The notes: generated by a model from the letters alone, not told the origin. Positions 8,927-20,133 are shown, counted from the stretch's first letter. The stretch is 64,000 bases of DNA from Colwellia sp. TT2012 (GCF_001440345.1 NZ_LJYX01000016.1:62001-126000), one strand, 5' to 3'. A program made the numbers and translations.

Positions 8927-11554
8927 TTAGTGGCTAAACCAAAATGGCCGTAAATCGTCAACATAGCTCTGTTTACTTATGCCTTGTTCATCGATGGTGA
9001 CAATGATCTGGCCTAAATCAGCGCTATTTAATAAGACAATATTGCCATCAAGATAACGTTGGCTAACACTCGCTACTGGCATATGCCAACGATTTAAGTA
9101 ACCGGCACTGACGAGGGCAATTTGTGGCGATAACTGATAAAGAAAGGCCTGACTCGATGACGTTTTAGAGCCGTGGTGCGGTACTTGTAATATATCAACC
9201 TTGAGCTGAGGATAAAGCTTAAGGAGTTGGCGCTCCACTTTTGCGGATATATCTCCAGTCAACAACAGTTTATTGCCGGTCGAATCCGTAATTAAAATGA
9301 CACAAGAATCATCATTTTTTTGCCTGCCAATATTTTTTTTGCCAGCCTTACTGGCGCCATCCGCAGAATACATCGGCGTAAGCGGCCATAAGATGTCAAA
9401 CGCTAAACCTTGCCAAGTAAAACTCTGACTTGGTTGGCACGGAATCAGTGGCGTATTGCTCAGGGTTGCCTTAGTGCTAGTTAGATTAATCGTAGCCGAG
9501 TTATTGGCAGTGGTAATAGCCAGAGTAGCCTTAATCATGCTGGCATCATTACTGATAACTTCATCAATCCTTATATTCTCTAGCAGATTTTTTAACCCAC
9601 CAGCATGATCGTTATCACTATGACTTAAGATGACTTTATCAAGTTTTTTAATAGCGACATATTGCAGATATGGCAGTATTACCGCTTCGCTGAGGGTAAA
9701 ACCACTGGGGTAAGCCGCGCCAGTATCATATAAAATGGCCCGTTTATTACGCTGTATTAACACCGACAATCCCTGACCGACATCAAAAAAAACCACTTGC
9801 CAGGGGGTGAAATTAGGGTTTTTAGGTAAGACAATGCCATTATCTTGGCCGCTTTGCTCTGCCAGTAAAAAGGGTACTTGTAACAGTGTATGACTTACCG
9901 AGTGTGATCTTAACATCGCTAAACTCAATACTAAAACAAGCACTGAAACAAGCACTATAGCTATGCCTTGCTTAACTCGCCTAGACCAATAAAAGCTTGA
10001 CAGGTAGATGATAAAAAAACCTAGCATAGCGAGTAACAAGATAAACATTTGTTGGGAAAATGATAAAGAAATAAGGGCATAAGGCTGCTTACTAAGCAGC
10101 TCAAGGTAAGACCAAAGCCAAGTTAATGACTGCAACGATATCATCATAAACCATAGTGACAATTGTTCACTTAATGGCATCAGCATTACCGATATAAGCG
10201 CACTAGGTATACTAAAAAGGCTCATCCAAGGCACGGCAATTATATTGGCCAGTAGACTCACCAATGATATCTGCTGAAAAAACAAAGCGCTAATGGGCAT
10301 TAACATAACCGTTAGGGCTAGTTGAATAACAAAGAGCCCTTTAAAAAAGCGCCACGGTGCTGTTCCCTTAGTTAGCCGCGATTTAAATCGCCATAGTGAG
10401 ACAAAAATAATAGCCACAGCATAAAAAGATAACCAGAAGCTGGCTGTGAATAAACTAAAGGGGCTGACAATCAACAGAACAAAAAGTGTGACTAACATTA
10501 GCCGTTTCGCCGATAATTTTATCCCAACTAAACGACTAAACCAGTACAGATTTAACATGATCAAAGCACGTTGTGTCGGCAAGGAAAAACCCGCCAAATA
10601 GGCATATATAGCCGCCAACAAGACACTCATGGCAATAGCAATATAGCGAATGTTTAGCCCTTGCCAACGAGAATGTTGCAAAGGCAGATAGTGAAAAAAA
10701 AACATCACTAGAAAAAAAGCGCTACCGGCGAGTAAGCCAATATGTAAACCAGAAATAGCAATAAGGTGACTGGTACCCGTCGCTTGTAACACCTGCCAAT
10801 GTTCGGGGTTGAGTAAACTTCGCTCACCAAAAGCTAATGCCAATAAAATAGGGGTGAGTTGATGTTTCGGCGTTAGACTTTGATATTGCTGAAATAGCTG
10901 TTGCCTGATAGTGACATCTTTCAAAACTAGCTGATTTTTAGTCGCGTTATTTAAACGCTTTATGCCGTTTTTGCTACTTTTTCTCGGCTTAACGACATAG
11001 CCGGTAGCAACAATATTGTTAGCTTTGAGCCAGCTTAAGTAATTAAATGTCCCTATATTGGCTAAACCATGAGCAGGTTTGAGCTTAACGTTAAGTATGA
11101 GCTTTTGTCCTTGAGCGACTGCTATAGTCGGTTTTTGCCAACTTAGCCGGATAATGAAGGGATCGCTAAGCTGCTGTTGATTTATTTTACTGACACGAAA
11201 ATTAAAGCGCGTAGTCAAAGCCGTTATTTGCTGAGTTGACGTTGCCGCTATCGTTTCATGCAGGTTTTCAGTGGTTTTAACCTGTAAAGTAAGCACTTGA
11301 CCCGCAACAACAAATAACTGTTTTTTTTGCATTTGCTCAATCAAATCGTTTGGTAACTGATGATGATAGAGGTAAGCTTGCCCCAAGAGCCAGCAAGCTC
11401 CAAACCATACTCCAGAGCTAGAACGTATTTTTTTTACGCTATAAAAGCCAATTGCGAGAAAAAGAAGTAAAAATAGCTGAAAAATATCTGGCACTTCCGG
11501 TAAAAATAGGGACAATATAGCACCAAGAAAAAATGTCAGTAGCCACCAATCCAT
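8927..11554 (-). CDS. comEC: DNA internalisation competence protein ComEC/Rec2
   Basis: The 875-residue protein has N-terminal hydrophobic helices and a DUF4131-like soluble region (to ~220), then the ComEC competence transmembrane domain (~225-510), with the typical TGTSHLIAISGLHIGLLAG segment. A C-terminal metallo-beta-lactamase-like domain (~600-870) carries SHSDNDHAGG and VPHHGSKTSS metal-site motifs. ComEC forms the inner-membrane channel for single-stranded DNA during natural transformation. The gene is intact and of normal length, so uptake may be functional if type IV pilus genes exist elsewhere. It lies upstream of msbA, a common arrangement in Alteromonadales and Vibrionales. Confidence 0.95.
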   Translation of the reverse strand: MDWWLLTFFLGAILSLFLPEVPDIFQLFLLLFLAIGFYSVKKIRSSSGVWFGACWLLGQAYLYHHQLPNDLIEQMQKKQLFVVAGQVLTLQVKTTENLHETIAATSTQQITALTTRFNFRVSKINQQQLSDPFIIRLSWQKPTIAVAQGQKLILNVKLKPAHGLANIGTFNYLSWLKANNIVATGYVVKPRKSSKNGIKRLNNATKNQLVLKDVTIRQQLFQQYQSLTPKHQLTPILLALAFGERSLLNPEHWQVLQATGTSHLIAISGLHIGLLAGSAFFLVMFFFHYLPLQHSRWQGLNIRYIAIAMSVLLAAIYAYLAGFSLPTQRALIMLNLYWFSRLVGIKLSAKRLMLVTLFVLLIVSPFSLFTASFWLSFYAVAIIFVSLWRFKSRLTKGTAPWRFFKGLFVIQLALTVMLMPISALFFQQISLVSLLANIIAVPWMSLFSIPSALISVMLMPLSEQLSLWFMMISLQSLTWLWSYLELLSKQPYALISLSFSQQMFILLLAMLGFFIIYLSSFYWSRRVKQGIAIVLVSVLVLVLSLAMLRSHSVSHTLLQVPFLLAEQSGQDNGIVLPKNPNFTPWQVVFFDVGQGLSVLIQRNKRAILYDTGAAYPSGFTLSEAVILPYLQYVAIKKLDKVILSHSDNDHAGGLKNLLENIRIDEVISNDASMIKATLAITTANNSATINLTSTKATLSNTPLIPCQPSQSFTWQGLAFDILWPLTPMYSADGASKAGKKNIGRQKNDDSCVILITDSTGNKLLLTGDISAKVERQLLKLYPQLKVDILQVPHHGSKTSSSQAFLYQLSPQIALVSAGYLNRWHMPVASVSQRYLDGNIVLLNSADLGQIIVTIDEQGISKQSYVDDLRPFWFSH

Positions 11555-11723
11555 AGTGATAAAAAATCCTTTTATGTTTTGCCGTTAAATCCTGGTGCTA
11601 ACGCCTTACTGACATTCGTGCTTGCTATACTTAGCCGTTAAAAAGTGTAGTGAACAGATTAACTAAACAGAGTAAATACATTATTTACCACACTACTTTT
11701 TAGTCAGGGACCTGTAGACGTAT

Positions 11724-12233
11724 ATGCCAAAAAAAACCATTAAACGTATGATGCCAGATCATCAAACGATCAAAGATAACAAATACCTAAAGATTTTTGG
11801 CAACTTACTGCACAATGCTAACCTTTGGCATTTAAATCGTCATTCAGTAGCCAAAGCCTTTGCTGTAGGTTTATTTTTTGCTTTTATCCCAGTACCTTTT
11901 CAAATGGTATTAGCAGCCGGTGCTGCCATTGTTGTTCATGCGAACTTGCCCTTAGCCATCGCTTTAGTATGGCTGACAAATCCTCTAACCATGCCATTTA
12001 TTTTTTATGCTTGTTACTTAGTGGGTACTTGGGTATTAGCCGAGCCTGAGCAGGCGTTTGCTTTTCAAGCAAATTGGCAATGGGTTATTGATAGTTTATC
12101 AACCATAGGGCCAGCTTTTTTAGTAGGCTGTGGTGTCCTTGCCGTTACTTTTTCTATTTTAGGCTATTTAGGTATTCAAGCCTTGTGGCGTTACCAAACT
12201 ATTAAAGCCTGGAAAAGTAGACCTCACCGTTAA
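11724..12233 (+). CDS. DUF2062 inner-membrane protein
   Basis: A 169-residue protein with two to three hydrophobic helices (around residues 45-65, 75-105 and 130-155), and the family segments SVAKAFAVGLFFAFIPVPFQ and LTNPLTMPFIFYACY. The DUF2062 family has no settled function. Divergent placement beside comEC is common in this group. It starts at the ATG at 11724, whose upstream GGGACCTGTAG is only a weak ribosome site. A shared bidirectional hairpin ends it and ruvB. Confidence 0.88.
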   Translation: MPKKTIKRMMPDHQTIKDNKYLKIFGNLLHNANLWHLNRHSVAKAFAVGLFFAFIPVPFQMVLAAGAAIVVHANLPLAIALVWLTNPLTMPFIFYACYLVGTWVLAEPEQAFAFQANWQWVIDSLSTIGPAFLVGCGVLAVTFSILGYLGIQALWRYQTIKAWKSRPHR

Positions 12234-12252
12234 TTAAGCCTATGGCTAATTA

Positions 12253-12281
12253 AAAAATGCCCGCTAGATGCTGGCATTTTT
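12253..12281. terminator. Bidirectional rho-independent terminator between DUF2062 gene and ruvB
   Basis: A 9-bp stem AAAAATGCC/GGCATTTTT with an 11-base loop. The A and T flanks of the stem give a U tract on both strands. It lies 20 bases past the DUF2062 stop and 31 bases past the convergent ruvB stop, so it can serve both. Confidence 0.85.
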
Positions 12282-12311
12282 AGGCGTGATATTTTATAGA
12301 TAAAAACAGCG

Positions 12312-13322
12312 CTACTCAACTGGCTCTTTGGTAAGGCCAAAGTGTTGATAGGCTCTATCAGTAACAATACGCCCGCGTGGTGTGCGCTGTAAAAAACCTT
12401 GCTGAATTAAAAAAGGCTCGATCACATCTTCAATGGTTTCCCGCTCTTCACCAATGGCAGCCGCTACATTATCTAAACCAACCGGCCCACCCATAAACTT
12501 ATCAATAATAGCGTGTAGTAGCTTTCTATCCATGATATCAAAGCCTTCACTGTCAACTTCGAGCATATCTAAGGCCGCCGCCGCAACGTCTTGGTTAACT
12601 ATACCGTGAGATTTGACATCGGCATAATCACGTACTCGGCGTAATAAACGGTTGGCAATACGTGGTGTGCCACGAGAGCGGCGCGCCACTTCAAATGCGC
12701 CTTGCTCGTCTATGGTTAAATTCAAAAAGTGTGCCGAACGCCGAACAATAGTTGCTAAGTCAGTAACATTATAAAACTCTAGTCGCTGGACAATGCCAAA
12801 CCGATCACGTAATGGTGAGGTTAATGCCCCTGCCCTAGTTGTCGCGCCTATCAGGGTAAATGCCGGTAAATCTAATTTAATTGAGCGAGCAGCTGGCCCT
12901 TCACCAATCATAATATCTAATTGGTAGTCTTCCATCGCTGGATACAGTATTTCTTCAACCACAGGGCTTAACCGGTGAATTTCATCAATAAACAGAATGT
13001 CATTTTCTTCTAGGTTAGTTAATAGCGCGGCTAAATCTCCGGCTTTTTCTAACACAGGTCCTGAGGTAGTACGTATATTCACGCCCATTTCATTGGCAAC
13101 GATATTGGCTAAGGTGGTTTTACCTAAACCTGGCGGGCCAAAAATAAGCAAATGATCTAAGGGCTCACCACGATTTTTAGCGGCCGGAATAAAGATTTCC
13201 ATTTGTGCTTTGATATGCTGTTGACCGGTATAGTCTTTTAGCATTTTAGGGCGAATAGCGCGATCACCCCTTTCATCTTCTACCGATGCAATGGGTTCAA
13301 TTAAGCGATCTGCTTCTATCAT
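12312..13322 (-). CDS. ruvB: Holliday junction branch-migration helicase subunit RuvB
   Basis: The 336-residue AAA+ motor has Walker [12 protein letters not shown], Walker B DEIHR, sensor 1 GATTRAG, the arginine-rich [13 protein letters not shown] region and a C-terminal winged helix ending in the TPRGR turn. Hexameric RuvB rings pump DNA through RuvA-bound Holliday junctions. It is the last gene of the ruvC-ruvA-ruvB series, 186 bp after ruvA, with a palindromic repeat in that gap. Confidence 0.98.
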   Translation of the reverse strand: MIEADRLIEPIASVEDERGDRAIRPKMLKDYTGQQHIKAQMEIFIPAAKNRGEPLDHLLIFGPPGLGKTTLANIVANEMGVNIRTTSGPVLEKAGDLAALLTNLEENDILFIDEIHRLSPVVEEILYPAMEDYQLDIMIGEGPAARSIKLDLPAFTLIGATTRAGALTSPLRDRFGIVQRLEFYNVTDLATIVRRSAHFLNLTIDEQGAFEVARRSRGTPRIANRLLRRVRDYADVKSHGIVNQDVAAAALDMLEVDSEGFDIMDRKLLHAIIDKFMGGPVGLDNVAAAIGEERETIEDVIEPFLIQQGFLQRTPRGRIVTDRAYQHFGLTKEPVE

Positions 13323-13436
13323 AAGTTACCTAAGTTCTAAAGTGTATTAGCGCATCATTCAAATGCGCTAAAGCTAAAAGATGATCAATCTGCCGAGTAA
13401 ATCATTCTGCTAATCCTTGCTAGAAAGTACACATGG

Positions 13437-13462
13437 ATTCCCGACTAAACCATCACGGGAAT
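13437..13462. repeat. Dispersed intergenic palindrome, copy 1
   Basis: ATTCCCG and CGGGAAT arms at 13437-13443 and 13456-13462, preceded by ATGG and followed by GACG. The same core recurs at 16953, 24532 (half) and 33631, always between genes. It lies between ruvA and ruvB, where it would form a hairpin in the mRNA. Confidence 0.75.
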
Positions 13463-13508
13463 GACGCTAACACATATACACGGCAAACTGAGACATCACG
13501 GGCTAATG

Positions 13509-14159
13509 TTACACCATTGACTTCAACGCATCGCGAATAATATCTTCACTAGACATGCCGCGATTATATACCGATTTAACCGCTTTATCTGCTTGTACTT
13601 GTTTATAACCAAGCGATAACAAGGCATCAATAGCATCGCCTTTATTATCGCTAATAAAGGTAGTATCTTGGCTAAGATCAGCGGATAACTGCTCGGGTAT
13701 GACACCATCATTACTGACTAATTGCACCGGTTGTTGTGCCTGCCAATCTTTTAGACGGTCACGCATTTCAATGAGTAAACGTTCTGCTGTTTTTTTACCG
13801 ACACCAGGGATTTTTACAATGGCGGCAATATCATCATGACGAACACAAGCCACAAATTGATCCGCAGACATGTTAGACAATACCGCTAGCGCTAATTTTG
13901 GGCCAACACCATTAACTTTTATCAATAAACGAAATAATTTTCGCTCAACTTTATTGGTAAAACCATACAGTAATTGCGCATCTTCACGAACGACAAAATG
14001 AGTATAGATAATCGCTTGTTGCTCAAGTTCAGGTAAGGCATAAATACTGGTTATTGGCATGGTGACTTCATAACCGACACCAGCACATTCAATTAATATT
14101 TCAGGGGAATTTTTTTCGACAAGCATGCCACGTAAACGACCAATCACAGCAAGTACCAA
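13509..14159 (-). CDS. ruvA: Holliday junction DNA-binding subunit RuvA
   Basis: At 216 residues it is slightly longer than the usual ~203. The N-terminal OB fold (MIGRLRG-type start, here [16 protein letters not shown]) is followed by two helix-hairpin-helix motifs ([17 protein letters not shown] and [21 protein letters not shown]) and a C-terminal RuvB-contacting domain after an acidic linker. The start has four residues before the common MIGRLRG-type beginning; no ATG lies at that point. RuvA tetramers clamp four-way junctions and load RuvB. Confidence 0.97.
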   Translation of the reverse strand: MVLAVIGRLRGMLVEKNSPEILIECAGVGYEVTMPITSIYALPELEQQAIIYTHFVVREDAQLLYGFTNKVERKLFRLLIKVNGVGPKLALAVLSNMSADQFVACVRHDDIAAIVKIPGVGKKTAERLLIEMRDRLKDWQAQQPVQLVSNDGVIPEQLSADLSQDTTFISDNKGDAIDALLSLGYKQVQADKAVKSVYNRGMSSEDIIRDALKSMV

Positions 14160-14267
14160 GGACTATTATTAAGGAAATAAATAATACCACTATATATTTA
14201 TACAGTAAAGCATTCGCTAAGTGATAAAACGCCTTGGCCTTATTTGGCAAAACTCTTATAAAATCAT

Positions 14268-14795
14268 TTAGCGTAAACGTCCTCTCACTGTTTTACTGGC
14301 TTGGCCAGCTAATCTGGCAATAGTGGTATGACTATGAGCATGACATATAGCCACAGCTAAGGCATCAGCCGCATCGGCTTGTGGTGTCCCTGGCAGCTTT
14401 AACAGAGTTTTTACCATATGCTGTACTTGACTTTTATCTGCCGCACCTGTGCCCACTACCGCTTGCTTAATTTGCCTGGCTGAATATTCACTAATGGTTA
14501 AACCGGTATTGGTTGCGGCAACGATGGCGGCACCCCGTGCTTGGCCAAGTTTCAACGCGCCACCTGGGTTTACCCCCATAAAAACTTGCTCTATGGCAAA
14601 CATGTCTGGTTTAAATTGAATAATTATCTCAGAGATACCGGCAAATATAGTTTGTAGCCGTGAAGCTAACTCATCGCCCTGGCTGAGCGCCTTAATACAG
14701 CCACTGCCCAGATAAGTTAGCTGTCGATTTTCTTGTTTGATAACGCCATAGCCGGTAAAACGTGAACCGGGATCTATACCTAGAATAATGGTCAA
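14268..14795 (-). CDS. ruvC: Holliday junction resolvase RuvC
   Basis: A 175-residue endonuclease. The catalytic acidic residues are visible as ILGIDPGS (D7), AIEQVFM (E66 region) and [16 protein letters not shown] (last DxxD cluster). It cuts Holliday junctions symmetrically. ruvC leads the ruvCAB series, separated from aspS by a strong terminator, so it needs its own promoter in the 14796-14880 spacer. Confidence 0.98.
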   Translation of the reverse strand: MTIILGIDPGSRFTGYGVIKQENRQLTYLGSGCIKALSQGDELASRLQTIFAGISEIIIQFKPDMFAIEQVFMGVNPGGALKLGQARGAAIVAATNTGLTISEYSARQIKQAVVGTGAADKSQVQHMVKTLLKLPGTPQADAADALAVAICHAHSHTTIARLAGQASKTVRGRLR

Positions 14796-14879
14796 TGGCT
14801 CGCCTCTTAATTAATATGTTTGTATGATTTTTTTATGAAGGTAATGTTACGATATTTTAACGTATACAGTTAATACCAT

Positions 14880-14915
14880 AAAAAATGCAGCTAAAACATA
14901 GGCTCTAGCTGCATT
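14880..14915 (-). terminator. Rho-independent terminator of aspS
   Basis: Stem arms AATGCAGCTA (14884-14893) and TAGCTGCATT (14906-14915) are perfectly complementary over 10 bp with a 12-base loop. Read on the minus strand, the stem is followed by six U residues (A's at 14880-14885). It lies 82 bases past the aspS stop. Confidence 0.88.
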
Positions 14916-14997
14916 GTTATAACGTTAACACACAAGTTAATTACCCTAGACGATAGTTGTTAGGTATCGAATGATAAATATTGCTAACGGCTAATGC

Positions 14998-16785
14998 TTA
15001 CTCTGCGTCTTTCTTTTCTTCAACAAGTGTGGCTATACCCAGCTCTTTAAGTTGCTCTGGATTTGCTTTACCGGGTGCATTGGTTAATGGACAAGCGGCG
15101 GTCGTGGTTTTAGGGAAAGCCATTACCTCACGGATTGAACTGGCACCTGTCATTAACATCACTAAGCGGTCTAAACCAAACGCTAAACCAGCATGTGGCG
15201 GCGCACCGTATTGTAACGCTTCAAGTAAGAAGCCGAATTTTTCTTGTGCTTCTTCATCACTAATACCTAAAATTCTAAAGACCGTTGCTTGCATATCTTG
15301 CTTATGAATACGTACCGAGCCACCGCCAAGTTCACAGCCATTCAATACCATGTCATAGGCATCTGATAATGCGTCGACTGGATTGGCTGCTAACTCTTCA
15401 GGAGTTAAGTTCATCGGTGCGGTAAATGGGTGATGAATAGCGTGCATTCCGCCATCTACTTCTTCAAACATGGGGAAGTCAACAACCCATAGTGGTTTCC
15501 ACTCACCTTGCAGTAAATCAAGCTCTTCACCCAGTTTAAGGCGAAGTGCACCTAAAGATTCAGTAACAACATTATACTTATCAGCACCGAAGAAGATGAT
15601 ATCGCCTGTTTTTGCGTTAACACGTTTTAATAGGGCGATGGCTACATCACTGGATAAGAATTTTAAAATCGGTGATTGTAAACCGTCAACACCCGTGGCA
15701 AGGGCAGCATCAATATCTTTAACTTTTAACCAAGGCATACCTTTTGCGCCGTAAATGCCAACAAATTTAGTTAAATCGTCAAGGCCCTTACGTGAGAACT
15801 TAGCTGCGCCTTGTGGTAAACAAATAACCGCCACACGTCCTTTTTCATCGTTAGCCGGTCCTGAGAATACTTTAAATTCAACATCTTTTAAAATATCAGC
15901 AACATCGATTAGCTCTAATGGATTACGTAAGTCAGGTTTATCACTACCAAAGCGAGTCATTGCTTCATGGTAAGACATACGTGGGAACTCACCTAAATCA
16001 ACATCTAACATGGTTTTAAATAAATCACGGATCAAAGTTTCGGCAATAGCCATTACCTGATCACTGCTCATAAATGAGGTTTCAATATCTATTTGAGTGA
16101 ATTCTGGTTGTCTATCAGCACGTAAATCTTCATCACGGAAACATTTAACGATTTGATAATAGCGTTCCATACCTGACATCATCAACAATTGTTTAAATAA
16201 TTGTGGTGATTGCGGCAGCGCAAAAAACTGACCTTTATGAGTCCGACTTGGTACTAAGTAGTCTCGAGCTCCTTCAGGGGTTGCGGCAGTTAAAATTGGC
16301 GTTTCAATATCTAAAAAGCCTTCGGCTTCTAATGAACTTCGTACTGCTGAGGTGACTTTGGCACGAAAACGTAACCGTTCGGTCATTTCAACACGACGTA
16401 AATCAAGATAACGATACTTCAATCGTAACTCTTCTGAGTTAACTTGATTGGCATCTAATGGCAATGGCGCAGACTTATTCAAAATAGTCAGCTCTAAACC
16501 CAATACTTCGATAGCACCAGTTTTCATGTCTTTATTCACTTGACCGTCAGGACGCGCGCGAACTTTACCTTTAATTTGTACACAAAATTCATTGCGTAAA
16601 GTATTGGCTTTTTTGATTACTTCAGGTAAATCAGGATCATAAACAACTTGCACTAAGCCTTCACGGTCACGTAAATCTATAAAGATCACCGCGCCTAAAT
16701 CACGACGTTTGTTAACCCAACCACATAAAGTTATTTCTTGCCCAATGTGAGACTCGTTTACTTCACCACAATAAATACTGCGCAT
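14998..16785 (-). CDS. aspS: Aspartyl-tRNA synthetase
   Basis: A 595-residue bacterial-type class II synthetase. It has an N-terminal OB-fold anticodon domain ([20 protein letters not shown]), class II motif 2 in [16 protein letters not shown], the bacterial GAD insertion domain (~residues 290-420) and motif 3 [13 protein letters not shown]. It charges tRNA-Asp in the cytosol. The transcript ends at its own terminator before ruvC. Confidence 0.98.
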   Translation of the reverse strand: MRSIYCGEVNESHIGQEITLCGWVNKRRDLGAVIFIDLRDREGLVQVVYDPDLPEVIKKANTLRNEFCVQIKGKVRARPDGQVNKDMKTGAIEVLGLELTILNKSAPLPLDANQVNSEELRLKYRYLDLRRVEMTERLRFRAKVTSAVRSSLEAEGFLDIETPILTAATPEGARDYLVPSRTHKGQFFALPQSPQLFKQLLMMSGMERYYQIVKCFRDEDLRADRQPEFTQIDIETSFMSSDQVMAIAETLIRDLFKTMLDVDLGEFPRMSYHEAMTRFGSDKPDLRNPLELIDVADILKDVEFKVFSGPANDEKGRVAVICLPQGAAKFSRKGLDDLTKFVGIYGAKGMPWLKVKDIDAALATGVDGLQSPILKFLSSDVAIALLKRVNAKTGDIIFFGADKYNVVTESLGALRLKLGEELDLLQGEWKPLWVVDFPMFEEVDGGMHAIHHPFTAPMNLTPEELAANPVDALSDAYDMVLNGCELGGGSVRIHKQDMQATVFRILGISDEEAQEKFGFLLEALQYGAPPHAGLAFGLDRLVMLMTGASSIREVMAFPKTTTAACPLTNAPGKANPEQLKELGIATLVEEKKDAE

Positions 16786-16952
16786 GTATTTTGCCCTATA
16801 CCAATTCTATTAAATTTATTAACAAGCACTAACTAGCGATTGTCAGGATAATTTTTGGCATATTATAAAGCAAAGATTGTTAATGTCACCTAGAACAAGC
16901 AGAAGCGCTAATTAAAGGCACAACAAGCGTATTTTATCGTTAAACCTTATGG

Positions 16953-16977
16953 ATTCCCGACTAAACACGTCGGGAAT
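16953..16977. repeat. Dispersed intergenic palindrome, copy 2
   Basis: The best-preserved copy: ATTCCCGAC and GTCGGGAAT form a perfect 9-bp stem around TAAACAC. It sits in the 289-bp spacer between the sensor cyclase and aspS, with the same ATGG flank as copy 1. Confidence 0.8.
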
Positions 16978-17074
16978 AACGGTAGGGGTGGATTTGAGAT
17001 TGGAGTATCAATGAAATAAATGAATGAATATTTAAAAGGTGAACTCGTCATCATCGAAGTATCCCGTTGAAGAT

Positions 17075-19978
17075 CTATGAATTAAAAATATAGTGGCTTT
17101 TACCGGCCGCTTTTACCTTGTACATCATGGTATCAGCAATTTTCAGTAGCTCGGTATCGTTATCACCATCAGCGGGATACATGGCTATGCCTATGCTACA
17201 GCCGATAAATGCCTTGGTCTTTGATAGTTCAAACTCTTTTTGCATCAACCTTAATACTTTTTCAGCAACATAAGCGGCTTCATTGGGGCTATGCAAACCA
17301 GTGAGTAACAAGACAAATTCATCACCACCAAAGCGCACTACGGTATCGGAACTTCTCACACATCCTTGCAAACGCAGGGCAACTTGTTGCAACAGCTCAT
17401 CTCCGACATCATGGCCATGAGTATCATTAATATTTTTAAAGCCATCTAGATCGATAAATAACACCGCCATTTTCAACGACTGACGTTGATGAAATGCTAT
17501 TGCAGTGCTTAACCTATCTTTTAATAACACTCGATTAGCAAGACCCGTTAACTCATCATGGGTTGCCATATGCTTCATTATTTTTTCAAGCTGCTCACGA
17601 TGTTTAATTTCAACTTGCAAGCGTCTATTCCACATAACAATAACGCCAAGCACCAATAGAATGATAACACCTATTTGTGCAGCAACTTGTAAGACAACAT
17701 TTTTATCAAGGCCGGTTTTAATTGCTAACGTAAACCAATTGTCGTAAATGCTTTGTTTTTCTTTTTCAGTGATCGACAATAAACCTTTATTAATAATACT
17801 TTTCAATAAAGGCAACTCTTTGTTAATACCAAAATGACTTTTATCTAAGCTGACATCTTCCATCATAGATATCATCAAGGTAACTATATTTTCTTGCTTT
17901 AGTAAGTGTGTCGCCGAAGCCATAGTCGTGATAAAACCATTAACACGCTCTTGCTGAAGTGCAGCTAATGCTTGCTCCCTATTATCAACTAATTTAAAAG
18001 TGATTAAGGGGTGTTTCTTTCTCAACAGGGCTATTAAATAATAGCCCTTAACAATAGCCACTTGTTTGCCATAGAAATCCTCAAGTTTTGTTTGTCGACC
18101 ATAATATTGTGGATGCACCATGACCCAAGGCATTTGCCAGTAGCTTTCTGTAAATAACACCAGCTTTTCACGTTCTGCCGTGGGCGTAATACTGCCAAGC
18201 ATATCTATTTTATTCGTTAATAATGCTTTATATAATTTCTGCCAACTATCAAAAACCACGTAATTAAAATCAACCCCGGTTCTATCACTAATTAAGTTAA
18301 TAATATCGCTATTAATACCCGAAAAGTCTCCCTGTTCGTCAATAAACTCGACGGGTGATAAGTTCTTAACAATACCTAAGTTAATTTTTCCACGCGACGC
18401 TAAAAAGGCTAATTCATCATTATGCAAACTGATTTTTTGTGCTTGTTTTTTATAATAATATTCACCCGTATTACCGTTCAACCACCTTGCTTCAATTTGA
18501 ATAAGGCTATTAATATCTAATTCGTTGAAGCCTTTATTAATGATTTGCATTAACTTAGTATTTTTCTTATGGATGACCGGCGATAAATTCAAGGTGATAA
18601 CAGGGCTGTCTAGGCGATAGAAAAGCGCTTGCAAATTACTTTGCACTAACTTGGCATTAATTAAATCAACTAAGCCCACAATGCCAGATATTTCACCCTG
18701 ATCAGCGGCATTAAGCATAGTACTGAGACTACTAAAATAGCGGATATTTATCTGCGGGTATTGGGCAATAAATTGTTCTTTAAAAGTAGCACCTTGCCAA
18801 ATACCAATAATAGCTTGACTAAAATGTTGAGCAAATTGTTCGAGGGAATGTATCTTTTTACCTTCGCTATTTTTAAGGGCTTTATTAACAAATACTTGAA
18901 CATTTGATAAATATATAGGTTTGGCAAATAAAGTATGTTCCAGTGCCTTAACATGATCGGGATATACTAAAAGTATATCCGCTTTTTGCTCAGCAATAAG
19001 GTCTAACCCCTCGGCCATATCACGGGCGACAAATTCAACATTTATGCCAACACTTTTAGACCATAAACGCCACACATCTATCAGTAACCCTTGCGGTTCT
19101 CCCGACGGACTAACCCCCATGTAAGGTGGGTAATGTGATGAAAATGCAACAAGTAAGCTATCCTTTTGTTTATCTAAGCCTAGCCATTTACGCTCAATGG
19201 CAGCCCTTTCTTTTCTGGATATTTCCCTAAAACCTTGTTCGATAAAACTAAGTAAACTAGCGTTATTTTTAGCGACCGCAACACCGTAATCTCCTTGCTG
19301 ATAGCGTAAAACTTTATGCACAGGAAAGCGTTGCCGTAAACGTTCATAATCAGGAAAATTATCTGCTAGCTTCTCTAAACCGCTAAAAACTAAAATCTCG
19401 TTATTTAAAGCCGCTCGGTATAAGTCATGACGATTATCATAGGTTTTCAAGGCTAAATCAGGATAAAATTTTTGCAATTTTTCAATATGAGCGGAGCCGG
19501 TAACGACACCAATACTATAGGGTTTTAAATCGGCAAGGCTATCAACGCTATTAAGTTGCTGATGCACATAAAGATGGCTATAAACATGAAAAAGTGAGGC
19601 TGAAAAATCAAGAGTATCACGACGTGAATCTATAATACTTAAACCACCATGAATATCGACACTGCCTTTAGCGACTTGGCTAAGTGTTTCCAGCCATGGC
19701 AGCACAACAAACTGGATATCAACATGTTGTTTTTTTGCCCATAAACGCCACATATCAGCCATCAAACCAATGACATTGCCTTGTTCATCAATCGCATGAT
19801 AGGGGAAAGACGTTTCATTAATGGCAATCGTTAACGGTTGCTTAATCGACAAAGTCACCGGGGTTAACTTTTTTTCAAGCGCAATAACAGGCTTTGCTGC
19901 CAAGGTAGTTAGGCTAATAATGCTTAAGAAAAAGACAATAACAATGAAATGTCTGGTCTGTTGGTAAAAAAAATTCAA
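17075..19978 (-). CDS. Diguanylate cyclase with three tandem periplasmic solute-binding (SBP_bac_3) domains
   Basis: A 967-residue membrane sensor. Residues 1-33 form a signal peptide. Three successive HisJ/GlnH-type binding domains follow (about 45-270, 275-500 and 525-755), recognisable by repeated openings such as PLTIAINETSFPYHAIDEQG, DSLLVAFSSHYPPYMGVSP and KINLGIVKNLSPVEFIDEQG, each with an LMADMWRLW-like helix. One transmembrane helix (~775-795, GVIILLVLGVIVMW) leads to a cytoplasmic GGDEF domain with an exact GGDEF motif and an RxxD inhibitory site (RSSD) five residues before it. Ligand binding outside, probably amino-acid-like, would control cyclic di-GMP synthesis inside. Three binding modules in one chain is more than the one or two usually seen in BvgS-like sensors. 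It is monocistronic, divergent from cmoA. Confidence 0.92.
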   Translation of the reverse strand: MNFFYQQTRHFIVIVFFLSIISLTTLAAKPVIALEKKLTPVTLSIKQPLTIAINETSFPYHAIDEQGNVIGLMADMWRLWAKKQHVDIQFVVLPWLETLSQVAKGSVDIHGGLSIIDSRRDTLDFSASLFHVYSHLYVHQQLNSVDSLADLKPYSIGVVTGSAHIEKLQKFYPDLALKTYDNRHDLYRAALNNEILVFSGLEKLADNFPDYERLRQRFPVHKVLRYQQGDYGVAVAKNNASLLSFIEQGFREISRKERAAIERKWLGLDKQKDSLLVAFSSHYPPYMGVSPSGEPQGLLIDVWRLWSKSVGINVEFVARDMAEGLDLIAEQKADILLVYPDHVKALEHTLFAKPIYLSNVQVFVNKALKNSEGKKIHSLEQFAQHFSQAIIGIWQGATFKEQFIAQYPQINIRYFSSLSTMLNAADQGEISGIVGLVDLINAKLVQSNLQALFYRLDSPVITLNLSPVIHKKNTKLMQIINKGFNELDINSLIQIEARWLNGNTGEYYYKKQAQKISLHNDELAFLASRGKINLGIVKNLSPVEFIDEQGDFSGINSDIINLISDRTGVDFNYVVFDSWQKLYKALLTNKIDMLGSITPTAEREKLVLFTESYWQMPWVMVHPQYYGRQTKLEDFYGKQVAIVKGYYLIALLRKKHPLITFKLVDNREQALAALQQERVNGFITTMASATHLLKQENIVTLMISMMEDVSLDKSHFGINKELPLLKSIINKGLLSITEKEKQSIYDNWFTLAIKTGLDKNVVLQVAAQIGVIILLVLGVIVMWNRRLQVEIKHREQLEKIMKHMATHDELTGLANRVLLKDRLSTAIAFHQRQSLKMAVLFIDLDGFKNINDTHGHDVGDELLQQVALRLQGCVRSSDTVVRFGGDEFVLLLTGLHSPNEAAYVAEKVLRLMQKEFELSKTKAFIGCSIGIAMYPADGDNDTELLKIADTMMYKVKAAGKSHYIFNS

Positions 19979-20133
19979 AAAAATTCCCTATAAATATAGC
20001 GTTGCTAACGAGATCGGTTAAAATAAGCCTTTATTTACCCGCTAGTCATCAAGATACCTGTTGCAGAGTACTTTGACTGCTAACGAGTATAGATACTCAC
20101 AACCTTAACATAATAGAGAATATAGCAAAGCTA

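Noticed and set aside
11690-11702. Palindrome TAAATACATTATTTA and loose GTGTAGTG/CACACTAC pairing upstream of the DUF2062 gene
   Set aside because: Short AT-rich symmetry in a promoter region and imperfect pairing; could easily be chance.
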